Positions 1 to 12,174 are shown, counted from the first letter of the stretch. The stretch is DNA of 64,000 nt from Eupeodes corollae (GCF_945859685.1 NC_079148.1:139187133-139251132); one strand, 5' to 3'. Notes: generated by a model not told the origin, from the letters alone. A program made the numbers and translations.

Positions 1-120
1 GCCGTTCGGATTCGACATATAAACTGTAGGTCCCCTCCATTTCTGACAAAATTACTCGCGCAAAGGAATAGTTGATAGTTGTAAGTCACTAGGCTCAAAA
101 CGGACTGTTAAATCCCCCAA
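1..120 (+). mobile_element. 3' part of a tRNA-derived SINE (copy 1, cut by window edge)
   Basis: The segment matches the downstream halves of the SINE copies at 6028-6283 and, in reverse, 23889-24204. Shared words include gccgttcggattcg, aaactgtagg, ggaatagttga and gttgtaagtcacta. It ends near aacggactgtta, as copy 3 does. The tRNA-like head lies outside the window. Confidence 0.7.
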
Positions 121-2193
121 TTTATTTATTTATAGCTTTTTAGTGTAAAATGTCAAAAGCTTCAAAAAGTGCAAAATGAAAAATTTTTATTCGAAAACTA
201 TAAATTTGAATAAGTATTATTGTACTGACAATATTTTCTGGTGTGTTTTTGAATGAAATCAAATAATTTTAAAATTTAATTTAAAATCCTTAACCTTTGC
301 AATAATTTGTATAGGTACAATAAATCGTCCTTATTTGTATCTTTAATTTATTCAGATATTTTACAACTTCCTTTGATACATGTTTTTATATGACACTAAG
401 AATGGCGAATACATTATCAAAAATCTATCCGTCACCACATTGTAAATCCAAAATTTCCAATGGCTATATAACTTTATTTGATGGTTCTGTAATGCCTTCC
501 CATTTTCAACACTTACATTTTTATGTTTTTTGATTTATGTACATAATTTACAATATTTGTTGGCAATTTTTCAAACTGACAAAAAAAATTAAGTGTAGGC
601 ATCACTCTTTTATTTATTTTCTTTATATTTTTTAACTTAAAATATATCTTAAAATGTCAACAATGAAAGTGTCCTCATATTTAATGCGTATGCGTTGTAA
701 ACTTGTATATATTCATCAGAATTTTAAAATTACCAGGATTAAAGTTTATAGTTTGAGAGCCGAAAGTGGGAACGTACAGATCAGGATCAAGCGCCTAATA
801 AAACAAGCGGTGTCGTTATATGGTCGTATTATTATTATGTCATAAAAAAATAAAATAACAACATAAAAAAAAAAAAAACTAACAGATAGAAAATATAATG
901 ATTTTATGTATATATTTTCACTAAATTTTCAACCACACATCGTAACAGAATTCCTCTGAATGTTGTCCTATACTCGACTCATGTTCTGTACATGTGAACA
1001 TTAAATTCAGAGAGTCCTTCATGATGAAAATAAAATGAAATTACTATATCCTCTGTATGGCTGAACTGAATGGTTGAAATAGTAAAGTTGTCGAGGATTA
1101 TAATATATTTGATATTGTGTAATTTAATATTTTGTTTTATAGAATTTTAACAATGTGTACAACAAACACACACACATAAATAATTTAAAGATAGAGAGTG
1201 AAATTGAATTATGAATTACTCTATCTATACAGTTATACAAGGATATCCACTCGCACTCGCACCCTATCTTTTATATTCTATATTCTATTTATGGAAGGCT
1301 ACTCAAATATATTTTATGATGGAAACTTTTGTATTATTATTATTATGTGATATTTTGTTGGAATGAGTTTTTGCAGAAGCTAGCAATTTCCAGGATCTAA
1401 GGAACCTATGTGTGCAATAAATGGAACAAAACTACAATAAACATACATACAGAACATACATATACACAAAACTAGAGAACTACTAAAAGTGAATGCGGGA
1501 TTACGGAATAACTTTTAGTAGAATTATACACAAAAATTCCATTGAATTAAATTTTGTTAAATTAGATTTAAGCCAATGTAGTACATAGAAAAGGGTGCTT
1601 ATGATTATATTATTGTGTTTGTAAATATACATTTAAAATTGTCTTTATAATTAAAGCACATCAGCAAAACGAGGTAACATTTTAAATGGATTTACATGTA
1701 ACTCAATACCTGTGTTGATGCAAATTACATTTTTCTCTTCCAAAACCAAACATTTGGAAATTTTTGAGGAGAAGTTAAAAGTGACATAGATAGACTTTGG
1801 ACTTAAAATTTAAATATGGTTTTTGGTAAAATTTTAACCAAATTAAATTTAGATATGTCAAAATATTTGATGTGTGTAGGTAAATAAGCTTATTTTTGAT
1901 TTGCGTGAATTCATGATGTTGTTATAAAGGAATGTTTTACTTTCATTCAAAGTGATATAATTCTGTCTTTCGTGGAAGCTAATTGTGTGAAGTAATGTAA
2001 TTAACAATGATTGTCATTGAAAATGTTTCCTAAAATAAATTCTCTGTAAGTTTGAAAAATGTACATATTTAGAGTATAACTACTTTTAATCTAATGATAA
2101 AATTTTAACCAAGAACCACATGTATGATAATTTTATAAAAGCAAATATTTACTCCTTGATAACCTTTGGTCGAATATATATATAGATATGGAT
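121..2193. other. Unassigned AT-rich sequence
   Basis: No gene, RNA or repeat is recognised here. The short open frame at 654-845 has no recognisable motif and sits in AT-rich sequence with many homopolymer runs, so I do not call it a gene. Confidence 0.6.
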
Positions 2194-2404
2194 ATTAAAA
2201 TAGAAACACCAAACAGAGTTTTAATAATTCAATTTTTTATTGACTTAAACAGATTTTTTTTTCAAGTTTGGTCTTCATTTTCTTATTCTTCTTTCTTTCA
2301 AACTAAAACAACCCTTTATTGGTAGTAAAATTTTAGCATAAACAAATTCATAAATGTAAACAAAGAAACAAATTTCGTGGGCATAAAAATAAATACAAAG
2401 ATTT

Positions 2405-4056
2405 AAAAAAAAAGGCTGGGATGCGACCCTTGTTTAAAAGTTTGTCTTTTATGTACTCGTATCAATTTTTACCAAATTTGCGTACTATTTCTTGTAAATT
2501 TTTTTTTGAAAGATAAAAGTAGCTTAAAGCCATTATCTACAATTTTTGAAAAGATATTTGAGTCGAAAATCAATTTTTACCAACTTTTATAAAAACTGTC
2601 AATTCGATTTTTCTCAAAATTTGTATTATTGTTGAAAACAATATTTCTTATAAGTAAAAATTAATAAGAAGCTATTATCTCAAATTGTTGAAAAGATATT
2701 TGAGTCGAAAATCATTTTTTACCAACTTTTGTTGATTTTTTTTAGAGTTTTATTTTTTGTAAAAAAAACTGTCAATACGATTTTTTTTTTAAATTTTATC
2801 GTTAGTTGAAAACAATATTTCTTATAAGATCAAATTAGGTTGAAGCCAATATTTCAAATTGTTGAAAAGATATTTGAGTCGAAAATCATTTTTTACCATC
2901 TTTTATTAATTTTTTTTCGGTTTTTAATTTTTTGTAAGAAAAACTGTCACTTCGATTTTTTTCAAAATTTTAGTGAATGCTGATTACAATATTTTTTGAA
3001 AGATAAAATTAAATTGAAGCCAAAATCTTAAAGTTTTGAAAAGCTATTTGAGTCAAAAATCAATTTTAACCAACTTTTAACCATTTTTTTTTTGGTTTTT
3101 TATTTTTTGTAAAAAAACTGTTAATTCGATTTTTTTCAAAATTTTACTGAATGTTAACAACAATATTTTTTCAAAGATAAAAGTAGCTTTAAGCCAATAT
3201 CTACAATTTTTAAAAAGATATTTGAGTCGAAAATCATTGTTTACCAACTTTTGTTAATTTTTTTTCGGTTTTTAATTTTTTGTAAGAAAAACTGTCACTC
3301 CGATTTTTTTCAAATTTTTACTGAATGCTGACAACAATATTTTTTTAAAGATAAAAGTGAATTGAAGTTTTGAAAAGACATTTGAGTCGAAAATTAATTT
3401 TTACCAACTTTTATTAATTTTTTTTTAGGTTTTTATTTTTTGTAAAAAAAAACTGTCAATTCGATTTTTCTCAAAATATTATCAAATGTCAAAAAAATTA
3501 TTCTTCGTTGCACAAAATTGTTTTGGAGATGAAATCATATTTCCGTCGTAAAATTTTAGAGGCGACAAATTTTTTTTTCATTTTTATTGATTTATAAAAA
3601 AAACCGTCATATTGATTTTTTTCAAAAAATATATGTACTTCTTTGATATCACGTTACAATATATTATATACAATTTAATTCAAGTCTCTAGCGTTTTTGG
3701 TTCGTGAGATATTTAAGGTTTACCAAAATTTTCACCTTTTTTTAAACTTCTATGGTAAGAAAACCACCCACGCAATTTTCTTGAGAGCCATTTCTGCATC
3801 TTTCTGCCTTATTATCTGTATAACAAAATTTATTCGAAGTCAATATCTCTTCTGGTTCTTGAGCTATGGAGGACGAAAAAAACGTAACGTATGGACGTAT
3901 GGACGTACGGACGTACAAACGTACGTACACACACACGCACAGACATCTTTTTAAAAATCTTTTATTTCGACTCTAGGGACCTTGAAACTTCGAGAAATGT
4001 CAAAATTTTCAATTTGACAAATCGGAACCATTACAATAACTTCCTATGGAAAGTTA
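2405..4056 (+). repeat. TAACTTCC interspersed repeat, copy A (long, 174-base tandem array)
   Basis: Oriented with the aggctggg end first. It starts at aaaggctgggatgcgaccc and ends at the hairpin-like ttcctatggaaagtta. The region just inside the first end has lost the segment holding the subterminal inverted repeat. The internal array carries the word tttgagtc(g/a)aaaa at about 2557, 2699, 2873, 3047, 3221 and 3381, giving intervals of 142, 174, 174, 174 and 160 bases. An ACGT-rich stretch (about 3885-3945) precedes the second end. Open frames at 3697-3954 and 3891-4088 are by-products of this repeat, since the same frames recur in other copies. Confidence 0.85.
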
Positions 4057-4096
4057 ATAAATCCAAGTCAAAGCTAATCTTGTTTTAAAAATTATT

Positions 4097-4999
4097 TTAA
4101 TATCTGGTAGCCTGGCCTTTAGATTTAATTACAGTGTGATTGAAATATTGTACCAATCCTGTTGAACCATCGTCCTGAGTTCGGTTTGATTTTTTGTTAA
4201 ATTTTTCCCAACCACGCAATTTAAATATTCCCCAAAGTGTTCTATGATTTAAGTCGACATTTAGGATGGCCACTCCAATACGCTGGTTGTTTGGTTCTTA
4301 AAATACTTTTGAACAAATTTGGATACGTGCTAGGGGTTGTTGTCCTGCTGTAGAACACATTTGAGAGGCATCGTATCCTTCATGATATTCAACTTCTTAT
4401 TTCGATCCATTTTACCTCCAATAAAATGTATTGGATCAACGCCAATCCAAGACAATTAATCCTAACCGTTTTCTGGATGTATTTGCGATTCAGTTCTTCC
4501 AAATTAAGCCTTTTAACTGTTTATTTGCCATCGCTTCTATGCAAATTTATCTTTGTTTCTTTCATCCACAAAATATTCCTCCCCTTTTCACCTCCTTCTG
4601 ACCCACTTCAATTAAAATGATCGTCTGCGAATTAAAACCACGTTGTTATATGTTGGTTTCCTTAGATAGTGCACCATTCTTGTGATTCAAGTTAAGTGAT
4701 CAAGTTAGCTTCAACAAGTCTTCTACGAACAGTTCTGGAAGTTATTGGAAGCTGTAGTTTGTTTTTCATTTCCCTTGATGGATATTTTTTTGAGGCTCAA
4801 ATTATCTTTCAGTTTTTTTTTTTTTTTTTGAGCTTGGTTTTCTTGTCTGGTTTTTGGATCTCAGCGGTCAAATTGCTTTTGCAATCAACTTGAGAGATCT
4901 GCTCATTATTCTGGCTATTTCCCTCAAAGATTTTCCCTCGCTTCGTAGAACTAAAATGACAGCTTTCTTTTTAAGGGAACAATGCTTACTGTGATTCAT
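4097..4999 (-). pseudogene. Tc1-like transposase, decayed
   Basis: Reading the minus strand from an ATG at 4999, the N-terminal helix-turn-helix is visible (GKSLREIARIMSRS), then a second DNA-binding helix region (SRTVRRRLVEANLI). Further on come DPI-type, QQDNNP (second catalytic aspartate in the QDN context) and VLEWPS motifs, and the frame closes with VIKSKGQATRY and a stop, a typical Tc1 C-terminus. Several frameshifts and a long T tract at about 4812-4830 break the frame, so no functional enzyme is expected. The family cleaves and pastes DNA at TA dinucleotides; here only the fossil remains. Assignment to Tc1 is firm, the subfamily is not. Confidence 0.75.
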
Positions 5000-5339
5000 G
5001 TTTTCCTTAAAACTAATTGTAATATTATTAATTAAATAATTTGAATCTACTTACTAAAGTGAACTTATTGTTTTATAGAAGTAAACAAATATTAATAACT
5101 ATAATATTTTTGACACTAGTTAAATATTAAGGTCTGTGTCCCAATGTGTTTCTATTTTAATGACCACCAAAAACAGAGTCTTACCTAAGTAACGGTTCAT
5201 CTCCAATTAACAAAAAAATGCATGTTATTTTGCATAAGAAAGTCTAACTTTTTTTTGATAACGGTAAAAGTACTTCTAATGCATGTTATTGTCTTAATTT
5301 TGGTTTACCCTTAGCTTGTTTGTTTTCAAAATCTTGTCT

Positions 5340-6335
5340 TCTTAGCAAGATTTTTAGTCCAAAACCAATTTTTACCAGTTTTAGAAGCATTTTTTTTGAA
5401 AGTTTTTATTTCTTTTATAAACAAATACAGATTAATTTTTTCTAAGAAAAATCACAGAATAAAATCATTTTAAAGTCAATACCTTTATTTATTCAGGAGA
5501 TATCGAGAACTGTGAAAAAAAACTGACTGTCGGATTTTTATAAATTTTTTTTTCTGAAAGTCGAAAACAATACTTTCTATGAGATTTAATAAGCTTGACG
5601 CCAATACCTTAAATTAAAAAAGGAAATTCTAACCCACCAAGTTTCAATATTGTTTATGCAAAAAAAACTTTCAATTCGATTTTTTCAAAATTTTACCGAA
5701 CGTTGAAAACAATATTTCAGAAAAATATAAAATTTGTTGAAAGCCAATATCATTGGTTTTTGAAAAGATATTTGAGTTAAAAATCTTTTTTACTCACTTT
5801 GGGTTTTGATCGTAAAATATCTGAAGTGATAAATATATTTTTTCAATTTTTATATACATAAAAAACCGTTAGTAAGAATTTTTTTCAACAATATACTTGT
5901 TTGGTATCACGGTATAGTATTATAATATTTATAAAATTTAATTGATGTCACTAGTATTATGGGTTCATGAGATATTTCGGGCTAACCAAAATATTCACCT
6001 TTCTTAAAAATTGCTATGGTAAAAAAAGTAGTACCCGTGGCATGATGGTTAGTGCGTTGAACTGTCATGCGAGAGGTCTTGGGTTCGATCGCTGCCTGTG
6101 CCACCTAAAGTTTTATTCACGGGTACTGCCTCTTGCGAGGAATTAACAAATTCCGCAAGAATAATTGTTGTCTTGAAAAAGTGCTTTCTCAAATTAGCCG
6201 TTGGGATTCAGCATATAAACTGTAGATTCCCCTCATCCCTGCAATTACTCGCACGCAGGAATGGTTGAAAGTTGTAAGTCAGTTTCCACTCAATTTTCTT
6301 AAAAGTCCTTTCTTCGTGTTTCTGCAGGGGTTTTT
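5340..6335 (+). repeat. TAACTTCC repeat, copy B (left part of a split copy)
   Basis: A divergent copy: units with tttgagttaaaaatc, actttcaattcgat and ccgaacgttgaaaac are followed by the unique part (tttggtatcacgg, gagatatttcgggctaacc, ttgctatggtaaaaaa). It is interrupted by a SINE at 6028-6283 and stops near 6335 in cgtgtttctgc. The continuation of the same consensus is found at 9004-9211 beyond a Jockey-like LINE, so both pieces look like one ancestral copy. The beginning of the repeat is not clear. Confidence 0.7.
6028..6283 (+). mobile_element. tRNA-derived SINE (copy 2)
   Basis: The head reads like a tRNA gene: an A-box-like tggcatgatgg at 6038-6048 and a B-box-like ggttcgatcgc at 6082-6092, which would be the internal RNA polymerase III promoter. 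The body continues with gggtactgcctcttgcgagg and ends at gttgtaagtca, shorter than copy 3. It interrupts copy B of the TAACTTCC repeat between gctatggtaaaaaa and actcaattttctt. It is not a functional tRNA: the acceptor ends do not pair and it runs on into a non-tRNA body. Confidence 0.8.
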
Positions 6336-6362
6336 AATTGTAGGCACCAATTATGGGGTTGC

Positions 6363-7743
6363 TTGAGAGCTCACTATTTTGGAAATATACTTCACGATAT
6401 TATTGCATATAACAAATCGCTTTCAATTTTATATCCCCTTACACCGAGTTTCTCGTCAAAAAATCCTTCAAGGCTGGACATATTTATCACAAATAACACT
6501 GCGCGCTTCACTCAACCCTTAACTATTCAAACCATTTGCCTGTGTGCACAGAGTTATTAACGAACTGTTTATTAAACAATACACATGTTCGTTTCAAATG
6601 TTCTGCTGCAAACTGGGTAAGATATCAATCCTACATATCCAGCAACATGTACAACGGAAGCTTGTCGATTGAAGATGTTGAATCTCTTGAAGATGTGGAC
6701 TGCGCTATTGAAAAGTTTGAGCAAACTATCAATAATGCTTCTCAAATATCTATACCCAAAACGCCGAAATCCTAGTTCCATTTCAAGCCTTCAACCTTTG
6801 CCGGGTAACATATTGTCTTTGATCCGTTTATGAAACACTGAAAGGAGAAAGTGGATTCGTTACAAATTAGACTCTTTGAAAACTAATGTTAACATCCTAA
6901 ATCATAAAACTCAAAATGAAATTTTAGTTTTTCGTAATCAAAAGTGGAACAATTTACTATCGAGTTTTGATAAGGGTTCAAAACTTTTTTGGAATGCAAC
7001 AAACATATCTAAGATTAAAGGTTCAGCTATTTCTCCTCTTTGGGAACAAAATAACGTTCATATTACGCAAGAAGAAAAGGCAAATATCTTCGCTCAAACT
7101 TTCAACCGCAATCATTCAGTCTTCTAAGCAATATTAGTAAACTTTTTGAAAAGGTGTTAAAGGACCGACTCCTGCGACATATTGATGAGAGGAGCATTTA
7201 TCCAACTGAACAATGCGGATTTAGAGCAGGTCACTCCACCTCCCACCAAGTTCTTAGAATTACAAAATATGTCCAAAACAATATTGTTTGGGTATAGTTT
7301 TGCTAAACATTGAAAAAGCCTTTGACACTGTTTGGCAGGATGCACTCATCTACAAGCTAATTTTGTTGAATTTTCCACGATATCTTATCCAAATTATTAG
7401 GAATGATTTGGAAAACCGAAAGTTTTTTGTTAGTAATGGACTTGTGAAATCTTCTTAATTTGATATTTCATTTGGCTTTCCTCAAGGATCTGTTTTGGGT
7501 CCTATTCTCTTTAACATTTTTGATTGGTTCGATTGTGCTGAGACTCACATAAAAAAATTACAGATATGTCAAAATAAAGTCCTTAAACTTAAACTAATAC
7601 TTAATTTGCCTCGTTGCTATTCTACGAGACTCCACAAAAGAGCTTATGTCAACCTTATTAAATCCACTCTTTATAAATTACAAGATAACTTTTTCGAGAG
7701 ATGTTCTTTTTCAAGTAATTATCTCATTCAAAACATACAATGA
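6363..7743 (+). pseudogene. Jockey-like LINE ORF2 (endonuclease/reverse transcriptase) relic
   Basis: In order: a C-terminal endonuclease piece (PSRLDIFITN near 6470), the linker typical of Jockey ORF2 (QKWNNLLSSFDKGSKLFW near 6940-7000, then EEKANIFAQTF), reverse transcriptase blocks (KLFEKVLKDRLL, CGFRAGHSTSHQV, LLNIEKAFDTVW) and the FPQGSVLGPILFN block near 7480. Immediately after, the frame jumps to the thumb/C-terminal part (HIKKLQICQNKVLK), so the segment with the YADD catalytic box is deleted. There are stops and frameshifts at about 6775, 7127 and 7290. The enzyme is dead. Clade assignment rests on the linker pattern and is moderately sure. Confidence 0.75.
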
Positions 7744-7787
7744 AAAGCCATTTCCCTATTTTTTTGGGTTTACTAGTGCAATACTAG

Positions 7788-8808
7788 TTAACTTACCATA
7801 GGAAATTATTGTAATGGGTCCGATTTGTCAAATTGAAAATTTTGACATTTCTCGACGTTTCAAGGTCCCTAGAGTCGAAATAAAAGATTTTTAGAAAAAT
7901 GTATGTGCGTGCGTGTGTACGTAAGTTCGAGACGTTTTTTTCGTCGTCAATAGCTCAAGAACCAGAAGAGATATCGATTTCAATTGAATTTTGTTATACA
8001 GATAATAAGGCAGAAAGATGCAGAAAGGGCTCTGTAAAAAATTGCGTGGGTCGTTTTTTTACCATAGCAGTTTAAAAAAAAGGTGAAAATGTTGGTTAAC
8101 CCTAAATGTCTTACGAACCAAAAACGATAGAGACTTGAATTAAATTTCATAACATATATTGTAAATTGATATCAAAGAAATATATTTTTTGAAAAAAAAA
8201 TCCATCTAACGGTTTTTTTTATAAATTAAAAAAACTGAACAAAATTTGTCACCCCAAAATTTTACGACTTAAATATGATTTCATCTCCAAAACAATTTTG
8301 AGCAACGAAGAATAATGTTTTTGAAATCTGATAAAATTTTGAGAAAAATCGAATTGACAGTTTTTTTTACAAAAAATAAAAGCCTAAAAAAAAATTAATA
8401 AAAGTTGGTAAAAATTGATTTTCGACTCAAATATCTTTTCAAAACTTCAATTCACTTTTATCTTTAAAAAAATATTGTTGTCAGCATTCAGTAAAATTTT
8501 GAAAAAAATCGAATTAACAGTTTTTTTTACAAAAAATAAAAAACCAAAAAAAAAAATGGTTAAAAGTTGGTTAAAATTGATTTTTGACTCAAATATCTTT
8601 TCAAAACTTTAAGATTTTGGCTTTAATTTACTTTCATCTTTCAAAAAATATTGTTGTCAACATTCAGTAAAATTTTGAACAAAATCAAATTGACATTTTT
8701 TTTTTACAAAAAATAAACTCTACAAAAAGACAAACTTTTAAGCAAGACAAATCGACAAACGGGATGGGGAGTTATCAGTGTAGGTCACATCCCAGCCTCT
8801 TTTTTTTA
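7788..8808 (-). repeat. TAACTTCC repeat, copy C
   Basis: Runs from gttaacttaccatagg to the complement of the other end (gtcacatcccagcctct). Both ends are present. It contains the ACGT-rich segment (7905-7930) and about two and a half tandem units, fewer than copy A. It is inserted in the 3' part of the Jockey-like LINE. Confidence 0.85.
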
Positions 8809-9003
8809 AGTTTAATATGAGGGTTTTTTCTTGTAGTGTTTTCCCTTAAATAAATTTATTTATCATTTTTTCTTTTCTTAAAATCTTTTTATAAATTTTG
8901 TATTTGTGTTAAAATTGGAAAGAAATTTTGTTATTTTAAATCTCTTTAATTGTTTGTTAAATTTAAAATAATGGTTACAAATAAAACGAAACTGAATTGA
9001 ACT

Positions 9004-9211
9004 GAACAAAATTTAGTTGAAGTCGATGTCTCTACTGGTTTTTGAGCTTTGGACAACGAAAAAAACTTAACGAACGTACACACGCACACACAAACGTCTT
9101 TCTAAAAATCTTTTATTTCGACTCTAGGGACCTTGAAACATCGAGAAATGTCAACATTTTCAATTCGATAATTCGGACCGATTATAATAACTTCCTTTGG
9201 GAAGTTAAAAA
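9004..9211 (+). repeat. TAACTTCC repeat, copy D (right part of the split copy B)
   Basis: Begins at aaaatttagttgaagtcgatgtc, which is about 15 bases further along the consensus than where copy B stops. It ends at the terminal hairpin aacttcctttgggaagtta. Same orientation as copy B. Confidence 0.8.
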
Positions 9212-12174
9212 GGTCTAAAGATAACAAACAGAAGTAAAATTCTGCTCAAACGTGTCTTAATGAACAAATTAACACACTAAACAAAATATACTCTTACTTA
9301 AAAAAACATGTTTTTATTTTTTATTTTGTTGACATAATTCACTACATTCCAATATTTTCAACCGTTTTTGTCAAAATGTATCAACTTTATTAACAAAAGG
9401 GTTAAAATGAGAACTTACAACTTATATTTTTTGACCATCTGTCACTCACCTTCATAAACTTTGAAAAAAGTCTTAAGGACGTATAAATGCAGCTCTCAAC
9501 CAAAATTCATCCTTTTCTTATGTATTTTTAAGTAAATCCATTTTTGATATCATTTCAAAGACTTATATTAGGTTAGGTTAATCATCAAAAGTTGAAAATC
9601 ATGTCACTAGGATATTTGTGATCCCCAGAATATTTTCGCGATAAGTGAGGGAGATTTTATAGAGATTAAGGTTAATTATTTGTTTTCTTCAGCCATCATG
9701 ATTTTTTTTTGAAGATTTACCTGCATTTATTATAAAGGTTTTTAATGTGTTGAAAACAAACATAAGTTGATTTACCTCTTTGGTCCAAATTAACCTATAA
9801 ATTTAATGTTTCAACCTGAATTTTTTCAAAGGACTTTTATATTCCTAAAGTTTTTGCAATAATGGCTTTCGTTCACTGAGGTATTAATTAATTAAGCGCT
9901 TTATATTTTAAGGTTAAACTAACGCCTGGATAAGAAGCCAACTTGCATAAGTACCTTCTAGTTTTGAGAACCATAATTATAAAAATAATTCCTATAAAAA
10001 CGTCTTCGAAGTAAATTTCGCTTAATTACCTTTAACACTTATTTCTTAAAATTTTAAGTAATTTAACTTTTAAAATTTGTCAAGTAATCATTTAAAATCA
10101 GTTTCTAATTCTCTATGAGTTTTTTTTATAAGTTCCTGGCCGACAAAAGTTTTTTTTCAAAGTCATTATGTAGCTTAAGGTAAAGCATTTATCTGGGTTT
10201 TACCGTTAATAGTACAGCCTTAAAAAACTTATTTCAAAAAGAAAGCTTTAATCTTCGCACTTCTGCTCTAAAGATTGTTTCATCAATCAAAATTTGTTTA
10301 TTTTTCGAGATTCAGGGAATGTCTGGTTTTATTCTTAAATTTCAGACGGAGGATGATCATGAAATCTACCCATGTAGATATTTATTCAAAATAAAACCAT
10401 ATCCACAAATAAATCAATTCCCTTATAAAATGTTCATATTTTCAACAAGAATATTATAAATTAATCAGGTTTCAATTGAATTTGTAGTATCACTCATGAG
10501 CTTCTCCGTAAATTGTTATACAAATCCACCTAGTTAAAACATTATATATATTTCAAAACAAAGCTCTTCTAATCTTCTTTACTTCCAATGAATTTCAATT
10601 CGTTTAGGTTCCTCTCTTCCATTCCCAAATCCAATTGATCGGATTAAAACTTCACGGTCTTTATTCCACCACCACCACCACACCACAAATATCATCCACC
10701 ACCACACCCAACTCTATAATCATACGTTATACTTAGGATGTAGTAAATTCAACCACAATTGTAAGCATGTGGAAGCTTTAAATCCTTTTTCTCTTTAATA
10801 GGTAAGATAGGCACTCAAAACCTCGAAAGAAAAACTCTCGTCTATTTATGTTACATCTAAAAAGAGCACGAATGTAGGTGGATTGGGTGGAACAACAAAT
10901 CCATCTTAACCAAAGAAAAACATTAGATTTAAGTTTGTCGTATGACAAAATAAAAAAAAAATGGAGTCTCTGCTTCACCACAGAATATTGAATAGAACAT
11001 ACATATCCCTTTAGGGTACGAAGGCTTGCGAAAAACCAGACGTAAAGATAAAACAAGACTGATTGAAGCAGCCGTCACTCGTCCTCTTAGCTAGTAGAAC
11101 AAAATCGATAACAATTCACATCACAAAACAAACGGGAACTAATAGAAATAGCATAGAATACAAGGATCAAAAGGAAGAGAAAAAGAAAGAAACAATATAA
11201 CAAAAGCAAAAGCAAAACTATAAGAAGAACAATAACACCCCATATTGGCTTTGTAATCCTTAAAATTGTCATCAGCTTTAGATAAACAAACAAAAGGACA
11301 CCATCACACAACAAAAGTAAAACCTTCTCGTTTATCTATCTCTATATCATCCGTATCCCGTTGCTTCCTTAGTTAGGTTAAGTTTGGTTTGGTTTGTGTT
11401 TATTGCTCTATGTTCCTCGCTTTGCGCTTTTACCGATTCATTTCGTCTCGGAATGTTTTTGTTGGGAATTAGTGAGACACATAGTGCACAAGTACATACA
11501 TTACATAATATAATCTAACCTAAAGGTATTCCTCTCTGTCTTGTGTCTTCTATACAAGTTTAGGATATCCTTTAACCAGTAAACTAAATCTGATGGAACT
11601 TGGTTGGTATAGTTTTTCCATGTGTTTTACTATGGCAATTCCAATTTAAAGTCGTTGCGGCAATACCTATATGTGAAAAAGGACTTTACACACAACAATG
11701 ATGCTTTGTTGCATTTCTTAATACTACCGACTTTGCCTTCTTCCACCCCCACTCCTCCAATAGTAGGTACCTAACTATCTTCTATAAAATGTGTCCCTCT
11801 ATACCTACCCCCATATTGTAGAATGTAGAAGTCCGAAGGCGGAATAACATAGTAAATCAATTGAACTGTAACAGCATCCTTGATCCTTTGGCCCCATTCA
11901 CACACCATAATAAATGTACATGCGAGTAGAGGTATGTAGGTGTGTATATACTAAAAAATAAAAAAAAAACCTAACCCACTAACACTAAACGAGTGAACTA
12001 TAAAATAAAACACAAATAACATAGAAAGGATTCTCATTCCTTAAAGGTTTTTTTGTGTTTGTTTGTTTGCCTTTGCATTTGTGTGGTATCTTGTATGATG
12101 GGCATTTGTGTGTGAGTGTGTGCGTTTATTTGTTTCTTTTTCTTCTAAATGAATCCTTTTATATCTAATTCTAG
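9212..12174. other. Unassigned sequence upstream of the first visible dpr exon, probably intron
   Basis: No coding exon or transposon is recognised. I looked for the first Ig domain and signal peptide expected upstream of the exon at 12175 and did not find them, so this is probably intron. Short CCA-type simple repeats lie at about 10665-10705. The open frames at 10778-11056 and 11087-11314 have no family motif. Confidence 0.5.

Larger units (their letters stand above)
2194..5161 (-). mobile_element. Tc1-like DNA transposon with a nested repeat copy
   Basis: A perfect 16-base inverted repeat, attaaaatagaaacac at 2194-2209 and its complement at 5146-5161, brackets a decayed Tc1-type transposase on the minus strand (4097-4999). 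A TAACTTCC repeat (2405-4056) lies between the transposase stop and the left terminus, so it inserted into the element after the element arrived. Without that insertion the transposon would be about 1.3 kb, the usual Tc1 size. The exact TA target site is not resolved because several TA steps lie at the ends. Confidence 0.65.
6336..9003 (+). mobile_element. Jockey-like LINE, internally deleted, with nested repeat
   Basis: The element separates copies B and D of the TAACTTCC repeat. Its coding relic is 6363-7743; the rest is 3' sequence interrupted by repeat copy C (7788-8808). The tail at about 8960-9003 has aaataaaacgaaactgaattgaactgaac, where the tgaac-type words look like the simple tail of a LINE. 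The left boundary is placed where the host repeat stops. Confidence 0.65.

Noticed and set aside
2557..3395. CRISPR-like array
   Set aside because: The period is 174 bases with the whole unit conserved and no short-repeat/spacer pattern; the host is a eukaryote.
3697..3954. Open frame of 85 codons containing RTDVQTYVHTHAQT-like repeats
   Set aside because: The same frames recur in copies F and J of the TAACTTCC repeat (near 37000-37220 and 61593-61853); they are a by-product of its ACGT-rich tract.
6038..6110. Possible tRNA gene
   Set aside because: A and B boxes are present, but the arms do not close and the sequence is part of a dispersed SINE.
10778..11314. Two minus-strand open frames of 92 and 75 codons
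   Set aside because: Leucine/phenylalanine-rich text from AT-rich DNA, no family motif, and located in the probable dpr intron.
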